NCBI GenBank assembly: GCA_023376005.1
Contig: CM042152.1
Span: 69,922,345-69,986,344 of the forward strand
Reading direction: 5' to 3'
Origin: Doryteuthis pealeii
Lineage: Eukaryota > Mollusca > Cephalopoda > Myopsida > Loliginidae
DNA: 64,000 nucleotides
The notes under the pieces: model-generated
The model's input: only the letters and a program-made list of their open reading frames with translations
Databases searched by the model: none
What the model was told of the DNA's origin: nothing
Shown: positions 33,262 through 44,430 of the stretch, one piece after another
How the letters are laid out: every line of letters begins with the position of its first letter
Position numbering within the stretch: the first letter of the stretch is position 1
Position numbers and translations under genes: made by a program

Positions 33262-33695
33262 ATGTTAAAAGTCACATTGAAAGCACTGGTTCCTGCTAGA
33301 TCCCTAAAGTTAAGCAACAATGAGCCTGTTCAATACTTAGATGGGTGGTGTAGAAAAGTTAACTCAGGTTTAACATTTTATAAACAGGTTTTATCACGGG
33401 AATATTTACACTCGAGGTCTGCGTGGCTGTACGTTCACGTTAGTAGTGAAGTCCCTATTTTCGTGATCTCGCCCTATTGAGATTTCCCCTAATCTTGCCA
33501 GGTCGAGATGTTAGGACACTATAGGTGGTCATTTAAGCAACAGCAGGTACTGTAAGAAATAAAATATTAAAATGACTTAATTAAGTAACCTGAAAGGCGT
33601 TGATATGCTTTAAAACAAAACGACCAAGCAACCCGATATCAAAATGACGATTCAGCATTAAATGACCCGAAAAGAGTTGATATCCTGATTTTTAT
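33262..33695 (+). mobile_element. 5S rRNA-derived SINE (SINE3 type), interrupted
   Basis: CACATTGAAAGCACTGG, AAGTTAAGCAACAATGAG and AATACTTAGATGGGTGG follow the order of 5S rRNA. This is the head of a 5S-derived SINE, where the internal 5S promoter drives Pol III. The body TCATTTAAGCAACAGCAGG and two tail motifs follow. It is split at 33349-33523. Not a functional 5S gene. Confidence 0.78.
33349..33523. mobile_element. 175-bp insertion with GGTGG target duplication
   Basis: GGTGG at 33344-33348 is repeated at 33524-33528, and the 5S-SINE continues on both sides. The insert starts TGTAGAAAAG and ends ACACTATA; it has no long terminal inverted repeats. It resembles a very short LTR or TRIM-like element but is unclassified. 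Confidence 0.6.
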
Positions 33696-34086
33696 ATTAT
33701 ACGAGGGTGGGTTGAAGATTCATATGATGACGTCATATTTTCTGCTGATGACTACTTTTAACAATGGGAGTCAAACACTACAACACCAATGGAAGAAGCG
33801 TACCAGCTGAATTTAACCACCACCTCACACAGGTCACGTACACTTTTTCAAGATTAGCAGTTTTCACAACACTAAACCATACATATGGGACAGCCAGTAA
33901 GAATCGAACTCACGGACATTGGTCTGCGAGCTGAATTTAATTTAACTTGATCTATATATATATATATATAATTATTTATATTTTTTGCTTGAAGGCAATT
34001 ACAATGCGTATATCGCATAAAATTCGATAATTATAGAAGATTATAATGACAAGGGAATTTCGGTAAAGAATTATTCTGTGTATAGA

Positions 34087-34132
34087 ACATCATACAGACT
34101 GTTTCAACTTTATTAAGTCTCATCAGCGATGT
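34087..34132 (-). ncRNA. Candidate type I hammerhead, opposite arm
   Basis: Minus-strand twin of 34178-34223: ACATCG, CTGATGA, stem II GACTT-AATA-AAGTT, GAAA, AC-AGTCT-GT, A, TGATGT. Stem II has a C-G pair where the other arm has U-G, so pairing is kept despite substitution. Confidence 0.6.
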
Positions 34133-34177
34133 ATACTAACTATTTCCCTCTGACAGTCGGAGGGAAATCGTTAGTAT

Positions 34178-34223
34178 ACATCGCTGATGAGATTTAATAA
34201 AGTTGAAACGGTCTGTATGATGT
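34178..34223 (+). ncRNA. Candidate type I hammerhead ribozyme
   Basis: Stem I ACATCG (34178-34183) pairs with TGATGT (34218-34223). CTGATGA (34184-34190), stem II GATTT-AATA-AAGTT, GAAA (34205-34208), stem III AC/GT with a 5-base loop, H17 = A at 34217. All invariant core positions are present. Very short helix III is characteristic of hammerheads in Penelope-like elements and retrozymes. Activity is inferred, not shown. Confidence 0.6.
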
Positions 34224-34381
34224 TCTACACACAGAATAATTCTTTACCAAAATTCACTTGTCATGATTATCTTCTATAATTATCGAATTTTATGCGATAT
34301 ACGCATTGTAATATAAAAAAATATAAATAATAATATATACTTTATTCAACAATGCTTCTAAAATAAACAACATCCAAAAAT

Positions 34382-34426
<45 letters not shown>

Positions 34427-34493
34427 TATTATACATGTCTGTAATTCTATTTTAATACAGACTGTTATTTTAATACGACTCCGTTGATTTCTT

Positions 34494-34847
34494 TCATTGT
34501 GTTGAGTTTTGTTTAAAAGTTAGTAAGTTGTGTAAACCTATATAAAATATATACAGCACCCAGCTTGCTACAAACTTATTAACATATTCTATTTTGAGGT
34601 ATGAGCTGTAGCGATTGCCTGCCCCTGCTGTGATGGACTTGTGTACAAAAGGGTTATCTTCCCTTGCCACCAGAGTTTTGCCACTAGGTGATACTTCTAG
34701 CTGGGTATTTAAACAGCCTGGGAAGCCTTCTGCCCCTCTCTTGGTTTGGCACCCACAAAACACCACTAGACGAGTGATGTCTCTGTCCCCATCTATGGTT
34801 GGCAACCTTCTGTCTATTTTAGACGATGGCGTAGTTTTTTTTTTTTT

Positions 34848-34878
<31 letters not shown>

Positions 34879-35130
34879 ACTTACAGCTACATGAGTGGCT
34901 GAACAGACCGATCCTCGAATGGCAGTCTCTGTTGCAGTGGCTGCAAACAAAAGGTGATGCTTTCTGTAGGTGTTAGGGGTGCTGCTGTTTTTCTCCTTTC
35001 TTTTAGCTCTCTTTTCTGTGGCAGCTTTTTTCCTCTCTTTTTCACTTCTTTTTGTTCCTTGTTTGACGAGGAGGCGCCAGGTTGCCATCTATAGGCTTGT
35101 ACTTATGTGAGTACATAGCACTTTATAGAA
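34494..35130 (-). pseudogene. LINE ORF2 C-terminus and probable 3' region
   Basis: Minus strand from 35130: MATWRLLVKQGTKRSEKERKK, then in another frame VCSHCNRDCHSRIGLFSHS, the C-terminal CCHH-type finger of RTE-like LINEs. A (CT)n tract and ~350 bp of linked sequence follow. A 128-codon open frame there (SKIDRRLPTIDGDRDI) is probably 3' UTR, since it lies beyond the finger. Homologue at 58392-58870. Confidence 0.6.
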
Positions 35131-35415
35131 CCTACCACGTAGGTCATATACCTTAAGTGACTTTTCTATTGTATAAGAACTCTTTCCCTACTTCTTTAAT
35201 ACTTTCGTCCTTACTGTTTGTATCTCTGTTGTATATTTGATGTTACATGTGCTCAGACAAATAAAGTCTGTATTGATGTTATGTTGTACTTCTTTGTTCG
35301 GATTTAATTATGTATATATATTCACCTACGTTAGAAGATTTCTCTGAACCTTCTAGCATATAAGAACTTGTTTTGGCCACTAAAGCTAAAACACACATAC
35401 AAATTTTATAGATTG

Positions 35416-35918
35416 TGTTGCATACCCTCTTCATTACTTCTTCTTCTTCTTCTGGCCATCTTTGGAATCTTATAACATCTTGTCTTGGTCTGGAATCTTC
35501 TAAGGTCTAGACTTTCTTGGGGACTTCGGGTCTGGTCTTCCATTGGGGATTTCTCTTTATCAGAAGCCCTGTGTCATTGTTAGTTTTTAGATAATAAACA
35601 CAAGACTTCGATTTACTTGATCTTATTTTATTTTTAAATCCCCAACTAGACAATCTGCGCAGATGAGAACAGCGGCACGTAATACGCGACTTACAACCTA
35701 CAAGCTTGGCTCCTACCTTCTAACTGACTGAAACTTACTTACTATCTAAACCAGAAGATAGTCTTCTCTACCGGTTCTCACGGCTATCCCCGGAAGGTAG
35801 GGTGAGGACTGAGGTCAACGCTGTCACTCATTCCTCAAGGCCATCAGCTGCACTTAAAACGCCATCTTGTTTCTACACTATTGCACATAAATATTAGGTC
35901 TCTAATAATTATGTAACA
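35416..35918 (-). mobile_element. Solo LTR, family 1, with ATTG target duplication
   Basis: Reverse-orientation relative of 908-1402. On the plus strand it starts TGTTGCATA and ends TATGTAACA, about 503 bp. It is bracketed by ATTG at 35412-35415 and again at 35919-35922, a 4-bp target-site duplication. The internal region is absent, so it is a solo LTR left by recombination between two LTRs. Confidence 0.75.
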
Positions 35919-36144
35919 ATTGAAGCCTAACGTTTAATGTTTAATAATTAATTACTTATCTTATTTCAAATCTTGTAGACAATAACAACCATCCTTACGT
36001 CCCTCAACTTCTTTGCCTCCACCCAGTCCTGGTCTCGTCTCACCCCCTTTAATCCATTTTCCTTTGACTGGAAACATATTTAAGAAAACTCTACCTACAA
36101 TTAACAAAAATTTATGATCAGTGATTTTTTTGCTTTTTTTAATG

Positions 36145-36315
36145 AGTAGCACAGATTGGGTAATCTGATCTGCACAGTTAAGTGGGGAGCTGACTATATG
36201 TGTAGCGCACCACCTCAGCAAAACAATCTCCATGATCTAGTGCTAGTGAAAAGGGTATAGACTTCCTCGCTGTCCAGCTGATACTGACAATAGGCCACTT
36301 CACCAACAACTTACT
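36145..36315 (+). mobile_element. SINE-2, headless
   Basis: GAGTAGCACAGATTGGG to GACAATAGGCCACTTCACC; the tRNA half is missing. Confidence 0.65.
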
Positions 36316-36389
36316 TTTAAACTTATCTCCTTTTATTGTTCAATTGTAAATTATTTCCCAGAAACTGAGAATGCAGATATAGCATTAGA

Positions 36390-36690
36390 AACGTTATATA
36401 TATTGAAGTCAGTCACTCAGTATACTGTTGGTTTGGACAACAGCAACTGGCTAAGCACCCCTGAACTAGCTGGTACTAATGGAAATCAAGAATAGTCCAT
36501 TCATGTATTTGGGTGATTCCATTCCTTGAGTCCTGATTGGCTGCTTGGTTTCTATGATGTTCTGAGGCTTCATAAATACTCTGGCATTCTGTAGTGGGGT
36601 TGCAACAAGGTTAGATCTGTATTGAGTTACAGCTACTTGTTGCCTTGTCTTACCAATTCGACGGTAATTGTAACTTAGCATGATTATTCT
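36390..36690 (-). repeat. Empty-site copy of the repeat that hosts the family-1 LTR
   Basis: Reverse complement matches 777-907 joined to 1403-1550. The junction is near 36541, where the LTR is absent. This confirms that 908-1402 is an insertion with those boundaries. Confidence 0.7.
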
Positions 36691-36944
36691 ACAATATATT
36701 TTTTGTGTTCTTAGTTGTGGATAAACCCATATTGTGAATTAAACATTTTGATAATGCAAGAGAAAAAAAATCACCTGACAAAAATCCTCACATACCACAA
36801 AGCAGCCCCGAAAAAATATTATACATCTTAAATTGAAGAAAAAAAAAAAAGGAATCAGAATTATTATTAGTTTATTTAATATTTATTAATTGAGGTTTAT
36901 TTGTCAATTCTCAAAAAATAAAAGATTATGTTTTAGAGCTGTAG

Positions 36945-37230
36945 TTGAAAGCAGTTTTACAGTGGAGATCCTTTGTGGCATAAAGTTTGATCCTTTCTTG
37001 AAGTAGAAAGATGTAGTATCAGTTTTAATCCTTGTCTGTTGATCTGTCTTCCGTGGCCCTGTAGTTCTTTACAGTGGAGATCCCTTGTGCATAAAGTTTG
37101 ATCCTTTCTTGAAGTAGAAAGATGTAGTATCAGTTTTAATCCTTGTCTGTTGATCTGTCCTCAAAACTATTGATCTCAGAGTTGATCCTGTCTTGAAGTA
37201 GAAAGTTGTATAATCCTTGTCTGTTGATCT
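36945..37230. repeat. 112-bp tandem repeat, ~2.5 units
   Basis: ACAGTGGAGATCC at 36959 and again at 37071, with CTTCTTGAAGTAGAAAG and TTAATCCTTGTCTGTTGATC in each unit; a third, shortened unit ends near 37230. Confidence 0.8.
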
Positions 37231-37445
37231 GTCTTTCAGGGAGTAATTTTAGGACAATTTATCAATGCCTTTAAATAGTAAATTAAATACATGTTTGGGC
37301 GCTTTTGATTGGCCAATTCAGCCACTGCTGTTTTGGAACAGTCTATAAATATAAGCTCTGGTCTTTACCATGCCTTATACCTAAAATACTCCATTAAACT
37401 GACCATGTATCCAACACTGTCACTGGGGAGAGTGGTTAAATGTCT

Positions 37446-38560
37446 AGATCAGGGATAGGGAACTGTTCCCTAAGGCTGTATGCAGCCTTCTATATCATCA
37501 ATCTTCCACAATCTTGCCAAAAAGCAAGTTAAAGTTGTACGCTTCAGCTTTAAAACTGGATTTCTGTTTTTTTCATAAAAAGAAAACGAGTTCTATTCAA
37601 TGATATAATGGGTTTAAACTAGCAGTAAAAATTTACTGAGTAAAACTCAAAATAGATGTCAGTGGTGTTGTGGACTGTTAATAATAATCATTATGTTTGC
37701 ACAAAGTTATTTGCTTTCAAGTAACAAATGATAATAATCCTTAGTAAACAATTATAAATTCAAGTAACAAATGATAATAATAATTAGTAAACAATTATAG
37801 CTCCAAGTAACAAATGATGATAATCCTTAGTAAACAATTATAAATTCAAGTAACAAATGATAATAATAATTAGTAAACAATTATAGCTCCAAGTAACAAA
37901 TGATAATAATCCTTAGTAAACAATTATAGCTTCAAGTAACAAATGATGATAATCCTTAGTAAACAATTATAGCTCCAAGTAACAAATGATAATAATCCTT
38001 AGTACAATTATAAATTCAAGTAACAAATGATAATAATAATTAGTAAACATTATAGCTCCAAGTAACAAATGATAATAATCCTTAGTAAACAATTATAGCT
38101 TCAAGTAACAAATGATGATAATCCTTAGTAAACAATTATAGCTCCAAGTAACAAATGATAATAATAATTAGTAAACAATTATAAATTCAAGTAACAAATG
38201 ATAATAATAATTAGTAAACAATTATAGCTTCAAGTAACAAATGATAATAATCCTTAGTAAACAATTATAGCTCCAAGTAACAAATGATAATAATCCTTAG
38301 TAAACAATTATAGCTCCAAGTAACAAATGATAATAATCCTTAGTAAACAAATATAGCTCCAAGTAACAAATGATAATAATCCTTAGTAAACAATTATAAA
38401 TTCAAGTAACAAATGATAATAATAATTAGTAAACAATTATAGCTTTAAGTAACAAATGATAATAATGATTAGGAATACTTGAAAACCTACTGGTGTGTGT
38501 AAATTATTAGTATTAGATAGGAATACTTGATCTCATATAACTGTGCAAACAATGGAGCTT
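37446..38560 (+). repeat. Family H dispersed repeat with expanded array
   Basis: 37490-37680 is the reverse complement of 46570-46800, and 38500-38560 matches 46200-46240. A hAT-like terminus CAGGGATAGGGAAC begins at 37450. Between the flanks one short unit has expanded to ~17 copies (37716-38470). Upstream, a CCAAT box and TATAAATA lie at about 37310-37350 but no gene follows. Confidence 0.65.
37716..38470. repeat. ~44-bp minisatellite, ~17 units
   Basis: CAAGTAACAAATGATAATAA, then TCCTTAGTAAACAATTATAG; the second part varies between CTCC, CTTC and ATTC endings. A single unit exists in reverse at 46255-46300. Confidence 0.88.
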
Positions 38561-38565
38561 CTATC

Positions 38566-40462
38566 CCTAAACTTTTTTAGGACTATTCATCAGTGATGCC
38601 ATGTCATGGAAGAATTCGGTTCTAGCATCATATCTAATAAATTTTTTAGGACTATTCATCAGTGATGCCCCCATGTCATGGAAGAATTCGGGTCTTAGCA
38701 TCATATCTAATAAACTTTTTAGGACTATTCATCAGTGATGCCCCATGTCATGGAAGAATTCGGTTCTTAGCATCATATCTAATAAACTTTTTTAGGACTA
38801 TTCATCAGTGATGCCCCCATGTCATGGAAGAATTCGGGTCTTAGCATCATATCTAATAAACTTTTTTAGGACTATTCATCAGTGATGCCCCATGTCATGG
38901 AAGAATTCGGTTCTTAGCATCATATCTAATAAACTTTTTTAGGACTATTCATCAGTGATGCCCCCATGTCATGGAAGAATTCGGGTCTTAGCATCATATC
39001 TAATAAACTTTTTTAGACTATTCATCAGTGATGCCCCCATGTCATGGAAGAATTCGGTTCTTAGCATCATATCTAATAAACTTTTTTAGGACTATTCATC
39101 AGTGATGCCCCCATGTCATGGAAGAATTCGGGTCTTAGCATCATATCTAATAAACTTTTTTAGGACTATTCATCAGTGATGCCCCCATGTCATGGAAGAA
39201 TTCGGGTCTTAGCATCATATCTAATAACTTTTTAGGACTATTCATCAGTGATGCCCCATGTCATGGAAGAATTCCTTAGCATATATCTATAAACTTTTTT
39301 AGGACTATTCATCAGTGATGCCCCATGTCATGGAAGAATTCGGGTCTTAGCATCATATCTAATAAACTTTTTTAGGACTATTCATCAGTGATGCCCCCAT
39401 GTCATGGAAGAATTCGGGTCTTAGCATCATATCTAATAAACTTTTTTAGGACTATTCATCAGTGATGCCCCCATGTCATGGAAGAATTCGGTCTTAGCAT
39501 CATATCTAATAAACTTTTTTAGGACTATTCATCAGTGATGCCCCATGTCATGGAAGAATTCGGGTCTTAGCATCATATCTAATAAACTTTTTTAGGACTA
39601 TTATCAGTGATGCCCCCATGTCATGGAAGAATTCGGTCTTAGCATCATATCTAATAAACTTTTTTAGGACTATTCATCAGTGATGCCCCATGTCATGGAA
39701 GATTCGGGTCTTAGCATCATATCTAATAAACTTTTTTAGGACTATTCATCAGTGATGCCCCCATGTCATGGAAGAATTCGGTCTTAGCATCATATCTAAT
39801 AAACTTTTTTAGGACTATTCATCAGTGATGCCCCCATGTCATGGAAGAATTCGGGTCTTAGCATCATATCTAATAAACTTTTTTAGGACTATTCATCAGT
39901 GATGCCCCATGTCATGGAAGAATTCGGTTCTTAGCATCATATCTAATAAACTTTTTTAGGACTATTCATCAGTGATGCCCCCATGTCATGGAAGAATTCG
40001 GGTTCTTAGCATCATATCTAATAAACTTTTTTAGGACTATTCATCAGTGATGCCCCATGGCATGGAAGAATTCGGGTCTTAGCATCATATCTAATAAACT
40101 TTTTTAGGACTATTCATCAGTGATGCCCCATGTCATGGAAGAATTCGGTTCTTAGCATCATATCTAATAAACTTTTTTAGGACTATTCATCAGTGATGCC
40201 CCCATGTCATGGAAGAATTCGGTTCTTGCATCATATCTAATAAACTTTTTTAGGACTATTCATCAGTGATGCCCCATGTCATGGAAGAATTCGGGTCTTA
40301 GCATCATATCTAATAAACTTTTTTAGGACTATTCATCAGTGATGCCCCCATGTCATGGAAGAATTCGGGTCTTAGCATCATATCTAATAAACTTTTTTAG
40401 GACTATTCATCAGTGATGCCCCCATGTCATGGAAGAATTCGGGTCTTAGCATCATATCCTCT
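38566..40462. repeat. 74-bp satellite, ~26 units
   Basis: Unit: CTAATAAACTTTTTTAGGAC, TATTCATCAGTGATGCCCCC, ATGTCATGGAAGAATTCGGG, TCTTAGCATCATAT. Each unit has one EcoRI site and the 11-base palindrome CATCAGTGATG. Units differ mainly by four or five C and by GGGTC against GGTTC, and near the left end these alternate, giving a 148-bp dimer. Confidence 0.92.
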
Positions 40463-40564
40463 TACTGGGGTGACCCGTCCTGCACTTGAACAAGTGATAT
40501 TTTTACAACTATATAGCTATCAGATCCATCAGTAAAGTTCCTCCCATTATTTATGGGTATTAGC

Positions 40565-41152
40565 CCTGTCGACTGGGGCTTTACAATACACCAACTGCAC
40601 CTCTGAAGACGGGTAAGACCCCCTCAAATGGGGCCACTTGTTGGCCGTGGGTGATGACCCATGATGCTTAAGGACGGAATCCTGATGGATGAGCAGCCCA
40701 TCTCCTGCAACACTCCACTTTAGCCCTTATCTAGGCTAGACAGGCAGTCAGAGATTAATCGGCTGGTCATGTCAAACCCTAGCACCTATATGATTGTCCC
40801 AACCTTATTGCCCTTATGGCAATCCCCAACCCTTTTTAACATATGGGTGCTGGAAGGCGGTGGCTGAGGGTCTTCATGTCCTGAGTATGACATTAAACTC
40901 TAACTGATGGTGAAGTTCCAGTTCTGGAGGCCTGGGGAATGTGAAGCTCCCCTTCTTCACCATTGCTCCCAAGTCTACTCTGACCCAGGGTGGTAGTATC
41001 TGTCAGGGTCCCATCTATGGGTTAAATTGAAAATTTGTTCACCAAAAAAATTGAGCAAAAGATTTTCTTCCAAACTATCATTACAAAACTTTCATGACTT
41101 TGCTGGCATTAAATGACCCACTATGTTTGATATGCCGTAAAACAAAACAAAC
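40565..41152 (+). repeat. Family F dispersed repeat, full length
   Basis: Full-length relative of 14662-15262 starting CCCTGTCGACTGG and ending in GATATGCCGTAAAACAAAAC. Confidence 0.75.
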
Positions 41153-41465
41153 AATTTATGGGTATACACACATATGCACACACACTGTAATCAGAATCTA
41201 CCCCCCACTTTTTTTTTTAATCGCCAATCCAAGTCTTTTCTTCACATCCAAAACCAATTACTGTTTCGTTCAGTTATTCTTTGCAAAGAACGGACGTTAT
41301 TTTCTAATATTTGGTCTTTGATATTTGGTCTCATCATCTTGATTGTTGATGAAGCCAGGAAACATCTCCAACCAATTTCGATCTGAAGAATATAAAATTG
41401 CAATTTTAAAAAATGCGGAGGTACATTGAAAATATAATTATGATTTTAATCAAACTATGCACAAA

Positions 41466-41479
<14 letters not shown>

Positions 41480-41533
<54 letters not shown>

Positions 41534-41603
41534 ACTTCAGGGGCACAAAAATTATATTGTAGTCTTCCGAGACTGAAATGCCAATATAACACGCACACAT
41601 GTA

Positions 41604-41658
<55 letters not shown>

Positions 41659-41738
41659 GCACACATATGTACCAATATATATGCACACACACATGCACAC
41701 ATATGTACCAATATATATGCACACACACACACACACAA

Positions 41739-41765
<27 letters not shown>
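41480..41765. repeat. (TA)n/(CA)n compound microsatellite
   Basis: Blocks of TATATA separated by ACACATATGTACCAATATA and GCACACACAC. Tyr/Ile/Cys/Val ORFs here are meaningless. Confidence 0.9.
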
Positions 41766-41769
<4 letters not shown>

Positions 41770-41784
41770 TGAGAAGAAAATATA

Positions 41785-42001
41785 TAGTTTATCAAAAACA
41801 ACAAAATTAAGTCAAAGATAGACTTACATATATCCGACGCAAATTAAGGCTCACAAACTTTTTGCTTATTTTTATATCATTCCTTTCGTATGAATCAATA
41901 TTATTATATTAAGCCCTGTTGATGTTTTTTATCAAAACCGAAACACTTTAGCGTCGGCTATATGCAAGTCAGTCTTTGACTTAATTTTGTTGTTTTTTCT
42001 A

Positions 42002-42005
<4 letters not shown>
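41785..42005. repeat. Fold-back repeat, ~55-bp arms
   Basis: AGTCAAAGATAGACTTACAT ... TCCGACGC (41810-41840) faces GCGTCGGC ... AGTCAGTCTTTGACT (41951-41980). A hammerhead-like core lies beside the right arm. Confidence 0.7.
41912..41959 (+). ncRNA. Hammerhead-like relic, GUC site
   Basis: AGCC, CTGTTGA (one core change from CTGATGA), a T-rich stem, GAAA (41940-41943), AC...GT stem III, C17, then GGCT pairing with AGCC. The core mutation probably abolishes cleavage. Confidence 0.35.
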
Positions 42006-42047
<42 letters not shown>

Positions 42048-42185
42048 TATGGAAAAGATGATTTACCAGTGAATATGGTCACGGTGGTTGATTTGAAGTT
42101 CATAAGGGTAAGGCAGTGATTTAACAAATAAAAAAGTCCTCAATACGTTAGTTGAGCAAATCTATTTTAATATAGGTCCAAGTGA

Positions 42186-42227
42186 TAACCTACTCGAGTT
42201 TCACCATGTTGAGGATCTTCAGGGTTA
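42186..42227 (-). ncRNA. Hammerhead-like relic inside a hairpin
   Basis: Minus strand: TAACC, CTGAAGA, weak CC...GG stem II, GAAA, AC-TCGA-GT, A, GGTTA pairing with TAACC (5 bp). It lies within an inverted repeat whose outer arms are 42173-42190 and 42306-42323. Confidence 0.35.
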
Positions 42228-42324
42228 ACTCCACTGTGTAAATCAAGATGTTGGTTGATTGTAGACAATTATATGTATGTGTCTTTTGCTATGAACGGTA
42301 TATTAGATTATCACTTGGACCTAC

Positions 42325-42375
<51 letters not shown>

Positions 42376-42494
42376 AACACACACAAGTTTATGTACCTAC
42401 ATATATATGCCCCACCTCTGTCACATTGAAGCCATTCTCTAAATGTTAATTATTTATATTTCAATTACTGTCTTTAACTCTTCTGTGTAAGAAG

Positions 42495-42585
42495 GACAAT
42501 AACAACTGAAAATTGGTCAGGATTGAACCTGCAACTAGTGATTCCCACTTAGAACAGTATAAACTCAACCTTATATCCATTAAGA
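42495..42585 (-). mobile_element. SINE-3 head fragment
   Basis: Minus strand gives TACTGTTCTAAGTGG and GCAGGTTCAATCCTG, the tRNA-like half only. Confidence 0.6.
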
Positions 42586-42588
42586 AGC

Positions 42589-42866
42589 GCGTGGAGTAAT
42601 GGTTAAAGTCATGGGAAATGGACTTGTCGACCCGAGTTCAAATCCTGGACGTGGTAATTGCATTTCACTTAGCGCTAATACCCTTGGGAAAGGTATGAAT
42701 CCTACTCTCCCTCCAGCTATGGGTAAATAGTAGGGCAAACTGGGCTCTTTAACCTTGGTTAGGAAACCGGTCTAGGAGAAGGAAAACTCTGAATTCAAAC
42801 CTGTTAAACTCCGCTTGAGAAATTGACCTTGTGTCGCATCCTGCTCGTGTGGAGTGGTTGGTAAAT
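42589..42866 (+). mobile_element. tRNA-derived SINE-1, good copy
   Basis: GCGTGGAGTAATGGTTAAAG (A box) and GAGTTCAAATCCTGG (B box), central AATACCCTTGGGAAAGG, 3' CACATCCTGCTCG-type end and a (TA)n tail. Confidence 0.85.
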
Positions 42867-43418
42867 ATATATATCCATTGCGCCATGTGTCCAGCTGGTC
42901 ACATGGTACATCAGACAAATAGTAAATAATGATCCAACAAAAATGGTTGAGAACCATTGAGATGTACATGCACACGCACACGCACACGCACACACACTGA
43001 GTACATTTGCTAAATCAAAGTATGTGCTCTATTACCATGACAGTTTTGTATTGTTTAATTTTATTTTATATCGTGTATTAGTGATGGTACATTGGCGGAG
43101 AACAAAAAAAGAAAGAAAATGTCTATTACAAATTACTTATTATCGAGTCTGTAATGATTATTGCTTGATCAAAATCCTTAATGAGAAAGATTGTTCCCGC
43201 CCCCACACCTAACCGTCCAATCAGGTTTAGGGGGCGGAGTGATCTGCACTTTATGAGGAATATTTCTATTTTTATCTTAGCAGCACTTGTATTAGAATTT
43301 ATACATTCTAACCTTATAAGGAATATGCAACACACCCACCCTCCAACAAGTGCCCACTCCCAAAGAAAAAGAAGTGCCAGTGGCTGAAATATTTCCTTCT
43401 CTCCCAGCCCCTTCACTC

Positions 43419-43468
<50 letters not shown>

Positions 43469-43498
43469 TATGATATCATATGTATACTAGATTTCTTA

Positions 43499-43550
<52 letters not shown>

Positions 43551-43552
43551 GT

Positions 43553-43795
43553 CATCAGGGTGGCCTAAAGTTGGTATCAGCCAATCAGCGAGGGAGTCTA
43601 TCCCCTTTTCACTAGCACTAGACCAAGGAGATTGTTTTTGTGTTTGAGGTGGAGCGCCACACCTACCATAATCTCCTTACTTTACTGCACAGTTCTTTGT
43701 GCTACTCATATGCTGAGTTGGCTAGGGCCGGTATTGAACTAGGAACCTTGTGGTTTCTAGTTGAACGCTCTACTGACTGAGCTAACCCAAATATA
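43553..43795 (-). mobile_element. tRNA-derived SINE-2
   Basis: Minus strand: GTTAGCTCAGTCAGTAGAGC is a strong A box. The B-box region follows, then GCCAACTCAGCATATGAG and CTAGTGAAAAGGGGATAGAC. Confidence 0.82.
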
Positions 43796-43797
43796 TA

Positions 43798-43909
43798 TAG
43801 GGCTCTTTAACCTTGATTAGGCAACCAGTCTAGGAGAAGGAAAACTCTGAATTCAAACCTGTTAAACTCTGCTTAAGAAATTGACCTTGTGTCACATCCT
43901 GCTCATTTT
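43798..43909 (+). mobile_element. SINE-1 3' fragment
   Basis: GGCTCTTTAACCTTGATTAGG to GTGTCACATCCTGCTC; head missing. Confidence 0.7.
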
Positions 43910-44279
43910 AAACGGTCACCTGTGTGGTACAAGTTAACTTAGGCAAGTGGCAATGGTAGCTCCATCTAGCTATTGTCTTACTATATATATTTTTTTTTTT
44001 TACATACAATCAATTATAATCATGGCTTGGACTGGTGCACACCGTGATTTTACTGTTGAATTGTTTTTTTGTTTTTTTTTAAGACTGGAGAATCTGTAAT
44101 TGCTACATAGAGCTTTTTGTGCCCTTTTCATGTTATATTTGAATGATACTGTTCCGGATAGAATTTTCATCCCATAGTAGTATCAATTATCTATCCAGAA
44201 CAGCATTATTCTGATATAACATTGTATGAGCGGGTCAGGATAAAACAGGTCTTCTTTCTTACCTGCTACTAGTACCATG

Positions 44280-44430
44280 TAAATTAGTACTACCTGTTCC
44301 ACGATCAGGTTGTTGGTGACTAAACTGGCATCCCCATCAGGCATGTCTCAGCTTGTCTGGTGAGGTGGGTGTGTGACCACCCAACATCACTAAAAACAAG
44401 AGCTGTCATAGGACGGATGAGCTCTAGAGG
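44280..44430. repeat. Family D fragment
   Basis: CTACCTGTTCCACGATCAGG and GGTGACTAAACTGGCATCC with a downstream TGAGGTGGGTGTGTGACCAC. Confidence 0.55.

Larger units (their letters stand above)
33998..34312. repeat. 315-bp palindrome containing two hammerhead motifs
   Basis: ATTACAATGCGTATATCGC at the left mirrors GCGATATACGCATTGTAAT at the right, with the centre at about 34155. Arms of ~157 bp differ by scattered substitutions. Each arm holds a complete hammerhead-like fold. (TA)n tracts lie on both sides. Confidence 0.85.

Noticed and set aside
33262..33348. Possible 5S rRNA gene
   Set aside because: Diverged, no terminator, and joined to a SINE body seen again at 62083-62262.
33700..33730. 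TACGAGGGTGGGTTGAA as a mariner terminus
   Set aside because: Only one end found; no matching inverted end nearby.
34494..34880. 128-codon minus-strand ORF as a gene
   Set aside because: Lies just beyond a LINE C-terminal finger and starts in a (CT)n tract; most likely LINE 3' sequence.
37310..37350. CCAAT and TATAAATA as a gene promoter
   Set aside because: No gene follows; the sequence runs into a dispersed repeat and could be an element's own promoter.
38566..40462. Regular repeats that could suggest a CRISPR array
   Set aside because: No unique spacers; units are contiguous, and the context is an animal genome.
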